Below, one piece after another: positions 15,491 to 22,413 of a stretch of DNA of 52,854 bases (positions within the stretch are counted from its first letter, which is position 1; the number at the start of each line of letters is the position of its first letter). Made by a program: the position numbers and the translations under genes. Origin of the DNA: Actinomycetospora sp. NBRC 106375 (GTDB lineage Bacteria; Actinomycetota; Actinomycetes; Mycobacteriales; Pseudonocardiaceae); the NCBI RefSeq assembly GCF_030269665.1, contig NZ_BSTS01000028.1, forward strand, positions 1-52,854. Reading direction: 5' to 3'. The notes beneath the pieces were generated by a model. The model made no database searches and was not told the origin of the DNA. It worked only from the letters and a program-made list of their open reading frames with translations.

Positions 15491-16735
15491 GTGCCACCCA
15501 CCGTCCTGACCCCCACGCCCGCCCCGACCCCCCCGACCACCCTGACCGGCCTGGCGTTCCAGGACGCGGAGTTCGACGGGCAGTTCCTCCGGGCGCTCGA
15601 CACGATCCCCTCCGGCGGCGCCGACGTCGGCGAGTCCTTCATGACCGCGCGCCGCATCGCGCCCGGCGACCACGACGGCTGGTTGCGGGAGTGGCAGGCC
15701 CTCGGCGACCGCGTCCTCGCCGCCGCCGACGCGAGCGCCGCCGCGGGTCGGCGGGTCAGCGCGTACGAGGGCTATCTGCGGGCGATGACCTACCACCGGA
15801 CCTCCGGGATCTTCCTCTACCGGCCGCCGCTCGACCCGGAGTTCGTCGACGCCCACCGTCGCCAGCGGGACGCGTTCGCGCGGGCGGCCGCGCGGTCACC
15901 GTGGCGGATCGAACCGGTCGAGATCCCCTACGGGACGACCCCGCTCGCGGCGTGGTGGGTCCGCCCGGACGGGGACGGCCCGCACCCCACCGTCGCGATG
16001 GTCGGCGGGTACGACGGCACCAAGGAGGAGTCGTTCGTCGCCGGCGGCGTCGCCGCGCTGCGCCGCGGTTACGCCGTCCTGCTGGTCGACGGTCCCGGAC
16101 AGGGCGCGGCGCTCACCGAGCAGGGCCTGGTCTTCCGGCCCGACTGGGAGGCCGTGGTCACCCCTCAGGTCGACTGGCTGCTCGCCCGGCCCGAGGTCGA
16201 CCGGCAGCGCATCGTGCTGATGGGACGCAGCTGGGGCGGCTACCTCGCGCCGCGCGCCGCGACCGTCGAGCACCGGATCGCCGCGCTGGTCGCGGACGCC
16301 CCGCAGTACGACCCCGGCGCCGGTGCGAGGTACCTGCTGCCCGAGCAGTACCGGGACCGGTTCGACACCGGGGACCCCGACGAGCTGAACGCCGTCCTGC
16401 GCCAGGAGATGGCCGCGAGCCCCGCCGTCGCGTTCATCCTGGATCGCGGGATGCTCACCCACGGGTTCGCGACGCCGATCGACTACCTGCGCGGGTCGGC
16501 GGACTACACGCTCGAGGGCCTCGCCCCGCGGATCACGTGCCCGACGCTGCTGTGCACCGGCGAGAACGACGTCCGCGGCAACGCCGCCCAGCCGCTGTTC
16601 GACGCGCTGACCGTGCCCAAGGAGTGCCTCCGGTTCACGAACGCCGACGGGGCCGGGGAGCACGACGAGGCGGGCGCCGCGGCGTTGTGGAGCCAGCGGG
16701 TCTTCGACTGGCTCGACGCCACCCTCCAGCGCTGA
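15491..16735 (+). CDS. Alpha/beta hydrolase of the FrsA/2,6-dihydropseudooxynicotine-hydrolase type
   Basis: 414 residues from GTG 15491. An N-terminal helical domain (about 1-130) includes ESFMTARRIAPGDHDGWLRE and GRRVSAYEGYLRAMTYHRTS. The catalytic fold follows: VAMVGGYDGTKEE as oxyanion loop, GRSWGGY with nucleophile S247, an acid in LLCTGENDVRG and a histidine in GEHDEAG. DHPN hydrolase and relatives cleave C-C bonds next to ketones, so a C-C hydrolase or esterase is possible. It is 85 bp downstream of the SARP gene on the same strand and shares its helical domain with the protein encoded at 10471, suggesting a duplicated module around the regulator. Confidence 0.85.
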   Translation: MPPTVLTPTPAPTPPTTLTGLAFQDAEFDGQFLRALDTIPSGGADVGESFMTARRIAPGDHDGWLREWQALGDRVLAAADASAAAGRRVSAYEGYLRAMTYHRTSGIFLYRPPLDPEFVDAHRRQRDAFARAAARSPWRIEPVEIPYGTTPLAAWWVRPDGDGPHPTVAMVGGYDGTKEESFVAGGVAALRRGYAVLLVDGPGQGAALTEQGLVFRPDWEAVVTPQVDWLLARPEVDRQRIVLMGRSWGGYLAPRAATVEHRIAALVADAPQYDPGAGARYLLPEQYRDRFDTGDPDELNAVLRQEMAASPAVAFILDRGMLTHGFATPIDYLRGSADYTLEGLAPRITCPTLLCTGENDVRGNAAQPLFDALTVPKECLRFTNADGAGEHDEAGAAALWSQRVFDWLDATLQR

Positions 16736-16755
16736 GCGCCCGCCGTTCCGGCCGC

Positions 16756-17964
16756 TCACCACGTCACCGGTAGCTCCAGCACACCGCCGGTGAGGCTCTC
16801 GGTCCGGAGGCGGAGCTCCTCGGGCGGCACGGCGACGCGCAGCGTCGGCACGCGGGCGGGGAGCGCGGCGAACACCTCCCGCAGCTCCACGCGCGCGAGG
16901 CTCGCGCCCACGCAGTGGTGGACCCCGTGCCCGAAGCCCAGGTGCGGGTTCTCGGCGCGGTCGCGGTCGAGCTCGGTCGGTGCGGCGAACACCGTCGGGT
17001 CCTGGTTGGCGGCCCCGATCGAGAGCACGACGGCCTCGCCGGGCGCGATGGTCACGCCGTCGACCTCGACCGTGTCGTGGGCGTACCGGATGAGCCCGCC
17101 GCCGCGCCCACCGCCGGGCACGGGCAGCCGCAGGATCTCCTCGACGACGCGGCCCACGTCGTCCGGCCCGACGGGCGGGCGGACGCCCTCGTGCGGGAAC
17201 AGGCGCAGCACCCCGGCGTCGATCCGGGTCATCGTGGTCTCGTGCCCGGCGAAGAGCAGGCCGGTCGCGATCCCGGTGACCGCCATGTCGGGGAGGGTCG
17301 GGTCCTCCCGCTGGGCGGCCACGAGATCCGAGAGCACGTCCTCGCCGGGCTCGCGCCGCTTCGCCTCGACCAGGCCGCCGACGTACCGGGCGAGCGCGGT
17401 GATGCCCGCCCGGCTCGTCTCGGCGTCGTCGATGGTCGCGGCCTGGGAGGACCAGGCCCGGAACGCGTCGCGGTCGGCGTAGGGCACGCCGAGGAGCTCG
17501 CAGATGACCAGCGCCGGCAGCGGCTCGGCCAGCGCTGCGTGCAGGTCCGCGGGCCGCTCTCGAGCGAGCAGGTCGTCGATCATCCCGTCGACGAGCTCGC
17601 CGACGTGGTCGGCGAGGTGGCGCATGCGCCGAGCCGAGAACGCCGGGGCCAGCAGGCGCCGCATCCGCTGGTGGGACGCGCGCTCCTGCTCGGGGTCCGA
17701 GCCGCCCATCGGACCGCCGAGGATCATCCCCTCGTGCAGCCGCGCCGCCTTCTCGGGCTCGGGGTGTGACCGGCCCAGGCGCGGGTCGGCGAGCAGGGAG
17801 CGCACCTGGGCGTAGCCGGTGACCAGCCAGGCCTCGTCGCCGACCCGCGTGCGCACGCGCGTCACGGGGGCGTGCTCGCGCAGCGGCCCGAGCGCCGGGG
17901 CGAGGCCGAGCGGGTCGGGCGTGGGGAAGGGGAGGCGGGGGAGGTCCGCCGCGGTGTCGGGCAC
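16756..17964 (-). CDS. Cytochrome P450 (bacterial class, CYP105/107-like size)
   Basis: 402 residues, no membrane anchor. The I-helix oxygen-binding motif is AGHETT (239-244), the K-helix EEILR (275-279) and the heme loop FGHGVHHCVG with ligand C351. A glycine-rich insertion PGGGRGGG follows the K-helix region. It is a soluble monooxygenase needing separate ferredoxin and reductase, neither of which is encoded nearby. It converges with the hydrolase at 15491 (20 bp apart) and diverges from the small membrane protein at 18222. Substrate unknown. Confidence 0.93.
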   Translation of the reverse strand: MPDTAADLPRLPFPTPDPLGLAPALGPLREHAPVTRVRTRVGDEAWLVTGYAQVRSLLADPRLGRSHPEPEKAARLHEGMILGGPMGGSDPEQERASHQRMRRLLAPAFSARRMRHLADHVGELVDGMIDDLLARERPADLHAALAEPLPALVICELLGVPYADRDAFRAWSSQAATIDDAETSRAGITALARYVGGLVEAKRREPGEDVLSDLVAAQREDPTLPDMAVTGIATGLLFAGHETTMTRIDAGVLRLFPHEGVRPPVGPDDVGRVVEEILRLPVPGGGRGGGLIRYAHDTVEVDGVTIAPGEAVVLSIGAANQDPTVFAAPTELDRDRAENPHLGFGHGVHHCVGASLARVELREVFAALPARVPTLRVAVPPEELRLRTESLTGGVLELPVTW

Positions 17965-18084
17965 CGGCCCATCGTCGCGCGGTGGTGGGCGGCCGCGCCT
18001 CCACCGACGGGTCGAGACGGGGTGGACGCCGTCCCCGGCACCGGGTCGCGCAGCGCGCCGCTGTCCGCGCCCACCACCGGGCGT

Positions 18085-18100
18085 TGGGTGTCAGCACCCA
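18085..18100. promoter_or_regulatory. Perfect inverted repeat upstream of the small membrane-protein gene
   Basis: TGGGTG-TCAG-CACCCA is a 6-4-6 perfect palindrome about 45 bp before a TAGCGT -10-like element. The 13-mer TGGGTGTCAGCAC recurs exactly at 21266-21278 upstream of the sigma gene. It is a candidate activator or repressor site, possibly for the response regulator encoded between the two copies (inference). Confidence 0.4.
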
Positions 18101-18145
18101 GGGCGCCCGGGTGTCGCCACGGAAGCCCCCCGACCTCGACCGACC

Positions 18146-18151
18146 TAGCGT
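18146..18151 (+). promoter_or_regulatory. -10 element upstream of the small membrane-protein gene
   Basis: TAGCGT fits TAnnnT. It lies 70 bp before the GTG at 18222, leaving a short leader containing the strong purine-rich ribosome binding site AGGAGAGGAGAAGG. The same hexamer precedes the sigma gene and the cold-shock gene. Confidence 0.4.
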
Positions 18152-18221
18152 TCTCCCACGACGCCTCCCCACCCTGCCGGCGGTCTCGGGGTCGGGGTGC
18201 GGCGCAGGAGAGGAGAAGGCC

Positions 18222-18692
18222 GTGGTGGACACCGGGCGGTCGACGATCGGGACGGCCCGTCCGTCCGAGGTGCAGCGGTCGACGTGGCTGTGGATCGCGG
18301 CCGTCGTGCTGCACGTGGCCTCGCTGCTCGCGGTGTACGTCGCGGTCGCCTCGACGACGAGACGCACGCCCACCGGAGCGCTGTTCGGCGCGCCCCACCT
18401 CGTGTTCGTCGTCGTGAGCGCGGCGATCGCTCTGGCGCTCGTGCTCGGCATGCGCAACGGCCGCCACGGGGCGCGCGTCACGCTCACCGTCCTGGGCGTG
18501 CTGAACGTCGTCGGCACCGTCGTCGGGCTCGTCTTCGCCCTCGCGTATCCCGTGCCCCGGGGGGTCACGCTCACGCTCGGGGGGCCGGTGGGCGTCGCCA
18601 TCGACATCGCCCAGACGGTGTGCATCGTCGCCGCGATCGTGCTGTTCTACCGGCCCCGCGCCAACGCCTGGTTCGCCGCGGCACGGCGCTGA
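18222..18692 (+). CDS. Small four-helix membrane protein, function unknown
   Basis: 156 residues from GTG 18222, chosen for the ribosome binding site ending 2 bases upstream; the open frame extends upstream without homology-like sequence. After about 20 polar residues there are four hydrophobic segments: WLWIAAVVLHVASLLAVYVA, LVFVVVSAAIALALVLGM, VTLTVLGVLNVVGTVVGLVF and IDIAQTVCIVAAIVLFY. It ends in a basic tail. It resembles the small DUF2127/DUF4870-like membrane proteins common in actinobacteria, but I cannot assign a family. It precedes the histidine kinase gene by about 60 bp and may be co-transcribed. Confidence 0.75.
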   Translation: MVDTGRSTIGTARPSEVQRSTWLWIAAVVLHVASLLAVYVAVASTTRRTPTGALFGAPHLVFVVVSAAIALALVLGMRNGRHGARVTLTVLGVLNVVGTVVGLVFALAYPVPRGVTLTLGGPVGVAIDIAQTVCIVAAIVLFYRPRANAWFAAARR

Positions 18693-18749
18693 CGCCCGCC
18701 GCCGGCGACCTGGGGGCTTGCCCCCGTCCGCGTCATCGCGTAACACCTC

Positions 18750-20540
18750 ATGGGCGTGCGCGATGCACCGGATGCGATGACGACAGCGGCCGTTCCCACC
18801 CCCGCCCTGGGTGCCCGTGCGCGCGACGTCACCCGTCCGAACACGGAGCACCGACCCGCGAGACTCACCGTCGCCGTCGTGTGCGCCGCGGTGTGGTGCG
18901 CGCTGTGCTACCTCCCGGAGCTGTCGTCGCGGCCGATGACCAGCGCCGTGGCGATCATGGTCGCCGTCGGTTTCGCGGTGGCCGCGGTGGTGGTCGCCGC
19001 GCAGCCGGGACGCCGCGGCGCGGGGGTCGTCCTCGCCGTGACGTGCGTCCTCTGGCCGCTGAACAGTCTCGGGGGGTGGGACGTCGGTCCCGCGCCGTTC
19101 GCGCGGCAGGCCGCCGAGTGCGTCTTCTGGGTGCTCGTCCCGGTCGCGGTCCTGCTCTACCAGCACCCGCGCTGGGGCGGGTGGGAGCGCCTGTTCGTCG
19201 GATGGATCACCGTCGAGTTCGTCGGCGGGCAACTGCTCTGGACGGCCCTCTCCCGTCCCGAGTGGTCCGGGCTCCCCGCCGACGCCTGGTGGCCCTCGCT
19301 CGCTCCGGACCCGGCTCTCTTCGAGATCACCCGTGATGTGCTCGCGGTGCTGTACGCGCCGTCCGTCCTCGCGTTCGCCGTCCTGCTGCTCTGGCGCGGC
19401 CGCCGGGGTGCGCCGGTCGACCGGTACTCGATCGCGCCGGTGGTCGTCGCCGTCGCGGGTGTCGGCGTGGCGGCCGGCTTCTCGTGGTCGGTCTTCGAGC
19501 GGACCACGGCGATCGTGGCGGTGTTCCTGCTCCCGCTGCCCGTCGCGTTCGTGTACTCGGCGACGCGGCTCGCCCGCCTGCGTCTGCGGCTCAGCGAGGC
19601 GCTCGACGCCGCGCTCGTCGCGTCGGGCACGGCACCCCGGGCCACGGTCACGTCGGCGTTGCGGACGGTGCTGCGCGATCCCGACCTCTCGGTCACCTTC
19701 TGGTCGGCGGAACGCGGCGAGTGGATCGGGGAGACCGGCGAGGTCCGCGCCCCGGGGTCGGGCGAGGACCAGGTGGAGATCCCGGTCGTGCGATCGGACG
19801 GCCGGCTCTGCGCCGTCGTCAGCACACGGGCGACCTCGCTCGCCGCGCGCCGCGAGGTGGAGGCGGCGGTCCGTCTCGCCGGCACGGTCATCGAGAACGC
19901 CGGGCTGCGGGCCGTGGTCCAGGCACAGGCCGAGGCCGTGGGGCGTGCCCACGCCCGCACCGTCCAGGCCGGGGTGGAGGAGCGGCGGCGGCTCGAGCAG
20001 GATCTCCACGACGGCGCCCAGCAACGGCTCCTCGGGGTGCTGACGCTCCTCGCCGTCGCCCGGCAGGACCCCGCGGGCGAGACCGGGGAGACCACCGTCG
20101 GCCGGGCCGAGACCGAGGTGCGCGCGGCGCTCGCCGAACTGCGCGACCTCGCCCACGGCCTGCACCCCACGGTGCTGACCCGTGACGGCCTCCCGGACGC
20201 GCTGACCGACCTGGGGGAGCGGCTCGCCCTGCCGGTCGAGGTCCAGGTGCGGGTCGGACGGCTCGAACCGGCGGTGGAGACCAGCATCTACTACGTGGTC
20301 AGCGAGGCCCTCACCAACATCCACAAGCACGCAGGCGCCGAGCGTGCCTGGGTGCGGGTAGCTCCGGGCGCCGTCGGTGTCGACGTCGACGTCCGCGACG
20401 ACGGCGTCGGCGGTGCCGATCCCACGGGTGCCGGACTCCGGGGCCTCGCCGATCGCGTGATCGCCCTCGGGGGACGGTTCACGCTGCACAGCCCGGCCGG
20501 CGCCGGGACGCACGTCAGGGCGTGGATGCCGTGCGGGTGA
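18750..20540 (+). CDS. Sensor histidine kinase, NarL-system type (HisKA_3)
   Basis: 596 residues. The first 270 hold about eight transmembrane segments, beginning LTVAVVCAAVWCALCYLPEL. A cytoplasmic linker region (about 280-400) could be GAF-like. EERRRLEQDLHDGAQQRLLG near 410-429 is the HisKA_3 dimerisation box with the phospho-accepting His in LHDG. The ATPase N-box reads SEALTNIHKHAGA, with DDGVGGADP and GLRGLADRV as the G boxes. The ATG at 18750 is not preceded by a clear ribosome binding site; ATG 18777 is an alternative that removes nine residues. Its 3' end overlaps the response regulator start by 19 bp, so the two form a pair. Confidence 0.92.
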   Translation: MGVRDAPDAMTTAAVPTPALGARARDVTRPNTEHRPARLTVAVVCAAVWCALCYLPELSSRPMTSAVAIMVAVGFAVAAVVVAAQPGRRGAGVVLAVTCVLWPLNSLGGWDVGPAPFARQAAECVFWVLVPVAVLLYQHPRWGGWERLFVGWITVEFVGGQLLWTALSRPEWSGLPADAWWPSLAPDPALFEITRDVLAVLYAPSVLAFAVLLLWRGRRGAPVDRYSIAPVVVAVAGVGVAAGFSWSVFERTTAIVAVFLLPLPVAFVYSATRLARLRLRLSEALDAALVASGTAPRATVTSALRTVLRDPDLSVTFWSAERGEWIGETGEVRAPGSGEDQVEIPVVRSDGRLCAVVSTRATSLAARREVEAAVRLAGTVIENAGLRAVVQAQAEAVGRAHARTVQAGVEERRRLEQDLHDGAQQRLLGVLTLLAVARQDPAGETGETTVGRAETEVRAALAELRDLAHGLHPTVLTRDGLPDALTDLGERLALPVEVQVRVGRLEPAVETSIYYVVSEALTNIHKHAGAERAWVRVAPGAVGVDVDVRDDGVGGADPTGAGLRGLADRVIALGGRFTLHSPAGAGTHVRAWMPCG

Positions 20541-21211
20541 TCCTGGCCGACGACGCGGCGCTGTTCCGGTCCGGGCTGGCGCGGCTGCTCGCCGGTGTCG
20601 GCGTCGAGGTCGTCGCGGAGGCGTGCGACGGGCCAGGTCTGCTGGCCGCCGTCGAGTCCGCTGCCCCCGACGCCACCCCCGACGCCGTCATCGTCGACAT
20701 CCGGATGCCCCCGGACTTCGTCGACGAAGGCCTCGTGGCCGCCGAACAGCTGCGCCGCACCCACCCCGAGCTGGCGGTCCTCGTGCTGTCCACCTACGTC
20801 GAGACCGGCCTGGCCGTGCGCCTGCTGGAGTCCGGCGCGGGACGGGTGGGCTACCTGCTCAAGGACCGGGTCACCGATGTCACGGCCCTGCACCAGGCGC
20901 TCGCCCGCCTCCTGGAGGGGCAGGCCGTCATCGATCCCGACGTCGTCGCCGGCCTGCTCGACCGGAGGGTCCGCCACAGTCCCCTGGCCGAGCTCAGCTC
21001 CCGTGAGCGCGACGTCCTGCGGTGCATGGCCGAAGGGCGTTCCAACGCCGGGATCGCCGCCGCGCTGTTCCTGAGCGAGCGCACCGTGGAGAACCACGTC
21101 GCGCGGCTCCTGGTCAAGCTCGACATCGACGCGGCCCCGGAGCACAACCGCCGGGTCCGGGCCGTGCTCCTGTGGCTCCGCGACCGGGCCCGGGTGAGTC
21201 CCCCGGGCTGA
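20522..21211 (+). CDS. NarL/FixJ family response regulator
   Basis: 229 residues from GTG 20522, overlapping the kinase gene. The receiver domain has acidic residues D10/D11 (ILADDAALF), phospho-acceptor D59 (VIVDIRMPP), the STYVET switch region and the lysine in YLLKDR. The C-terminal LuxR/GerE domain reads LSSRERDVLRCMAEGRSNAG, then FLSERTVENHVARLLVKL. It would dimerise and bind DNA on phosphorylation. Possible targets are the repeats at 18085 and 21266 flanking the pair (inference). Confidence 0.93.
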   Translation: MDAVRVILADDAALFRSGLARLLAGVGVEVVAEACDGPGLLAAVESAAPDATPDAVIVDIRMPPDFVDEGLVAAEQLRRTHPELAVLVLSTYVETGLAVRLLESGAGRVGYLLKDRVTDVTALHQALARLLEGQAVIDPDVVAGLLDRRVRHSPLAELSSRERDVLRCMAEGRSNAGIAAALFLSERTVENHVARLLVKLDIDAAPEHNRRVRAVLLWLRDRARVSPPG

Positions 21212-21265
21212 CCGGGACCCTCCGTCATCGCCCGCCGCCCCGAGGTCCTCCGTGGGCCGGAGAAG

Positions 21266-21278
21266 TGGGTGTCAGCAC
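21266..21278. promoter_or_regulatory. Second copy of the TGGGTGTCAGCAC element, upstream of the sigma gene
   Basis: An exact 13-bp match to the element at 18085-18097. Here only the left half of the palindrome plus spacer is kept. It ends 26 bp before a TAGCGT -10 element, which is a typical activator position. Confidence 0.4.
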
Positions 21279-21304
21279 GGACGCGACGCCGGCTCCCCGC
21301 GATC

Positions 21305-21310
21305 TAGCGT
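21305..21310 (+). promoter_or_regulatory. -10 element of the sigma-factor gene
   Basis: TAGCGT, 34 bp before the ATG at 21345. A GGGGGGAG ribosome binding site lies between, which supports 21345 as the start over the ATG at 21312, only one base after the hexamer. Confidence 0.4.
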
Positions 21311-21344
21311 CATGAGGTCGTTGATCCGGACGGGGGGAGCGCCG

Positions 21345-21911
21345 ATGTCCGTCGACACCAGCGTCGCGTCGCGGTCACCCTCGTCCGGCGACGGACCCGG
21401 GGCGGTCGACGGCCTGATCGAGGTCTTCGCGACCGAGCGGACACGGATGCTCCGGTACGCCCGGCATCTGCTCGGCCACCGCGGCGAGGACGCCGAGGAC
21501 GTCGTGCAGGAGATCATGCGCAAGGCCTACCGCCGGCCGCCCGCGCTGCGCGACCCGCGGGCGCTGCGGGCCTACGTGTACGCCGCCGTCCACCACGAGA
21601 GCACGACCTGGGGCGTGCGCTCCGCCGCCGAGGGACGCCGGCGCGGCTCCGACGAGTCGCCGCTCGCCCTGCTCCCGGAGCCGGGCCCCGGTATCGACGA
21701 CCGGATCGTGCACCACCTCGTGGTCGCCCGGGCCCTCGCGCGACTGTCTCCCAGGGAACGCCAGATCGTCGAGCTCGTCGACCTCCGCCGCTACACGGAG
21801 AAGGAGGCGGCCCGGGCCCTCGGGCTCGCGATCGGCAGTGTGAAGAGCTATCACCACGCCGCCCGTCGGCGCCTGCGCGACGATCCGGATCTCGCGGAGC
21901 TCGTCCGCTGA
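21345..21911 (+). CDS. RNA polymerase sigma-70 family (ECF-like) sigma factor
   Basis: 188 residues. Region 2 covers about 25-90: MLRYARHLLGHRGEDAEDVV is the region 2.1-2.2 core-binding helix pair, followed by RALRAYVYAAVHHEST. A short acidic linker leads to region 4 at about 128-180: LARLSPRERQIVELVDLRRY, then the recognition helix GLAIGSVKSYHHAARRRL. No anti-sigma gene is adjacent. It follows the two-component pair on the same strand and converges with a smaller protein that resembles its region 2. Confidence 0.88.
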   Translation: MSVDTSVASRSPSSGDGPGAVDGLIEVFATERTRMLRYARHLLGHRGEDAEDVVQEIMRKAYRRPPALRDPRALRAYVYAAVHHESTTWGVRSAAEGRRRGSDESPLALLPEPGPGIDDRIVHHLVVARALARLSPRERQIVELVDLRRYTEKEAARALGLAIGSVKSYHHAARRRLRDDPDLAELVR

Positions 21912-21918
21912 GCCGAGA

Positions 21919-22326
21919 TCAGGCGTCCCGGGACGGACCAACGTCCGAGGGCGGACCGTCCCGGAGTGCGCACTCGGCGCGGATCGCGGCACGCACCCGG
22001 GGCCCGGGTCCGCCGGGCAGCGGCGGCGGGTCCTGGCAGAGCCTCCGGAAGGCCCGCAGCACCAGGTCGTCGACGGCCCGCCCGTCGTCGCCGAGGACGT
22101 GGCCCGCGTACCGGTGGATGCTCGCGTGCTCGCGGCGGTAGAACGCCAGCAGCTCCTCCACGCGCGACGCGATGACGTGACCGACCTCCCAGCCCCCGGG
22201 TCGAGCCTCCGCGCGTCCCGGCGCGCCGGCGGCAACGCCCAGCGCGGTCGGGAACCACTGCGGATCGAAGGCGCCGAGAGCGCGGGACACGGCGTCGTCG
22301 GCCTCGCGCTCGCTCGCGTCCGGCAT
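21919..22326 (-). CDS. Sigma-region-2-only protein (paralogue of the neighbouring sigma factor, no region 4)
   Basis: 135 residues from ATG 22326. Residues about 59-120 align by eye with region 2 of the sigma factor next door: LLAFYRREHASIHRYAGHVL against LIEVFATERTRMLRYARHLL, then AVDDLVLRAFRRL against AEDVVQEIMRKAY, then PGPRVRAAIRAE against PRALRAYVYAAV. The protein stops at that point and has no region 4 helix-turn-helix, so it cannot recognise -35 elements alone. The N-terminal 58 residues are unrelated and polar (FDPQWFPTALGV). The genes converge with only 7 bp between stops. It could be a core-binding competitor, a split sigma or a decaying duplicate. Confidence 0.7.
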   Translation of the reverse strand: MPDASEREADDAVSRALGAFDPQWFPTALGVAAGAPGRAEARPGGWEVGHVIASRVEELLAFYRREHASIHRYAGHVLGDDGRAVDDLVLRAFRRLCQDPPPLPGGPGPRVRAAIRAECALRDGPPSDVGPSRDA

Positions 22327-22413
22327 GGCGCTGCTCCTCTCCGCCGGTGCCCCGGACGGGCCCGAGCCCGTCGTCGCTGTGGTGCCGCCCCGGGGACGAG
22401 CCCGGTCGGGGCG

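Noticed and set aside
12396..15509. Plus-strand open frame longer than the SARP gene in another frame
   Set aside because: Almost only Arg/Pro/Ala/Gly; the SARP frame has full domain structure.
10471..18692. Antibiotic biosynthetic gene cluster around the SARP and P450
   Set aside because: No PKS, NRPS, terpene cyclase, RiPP or other core biosynthetic gene is present.
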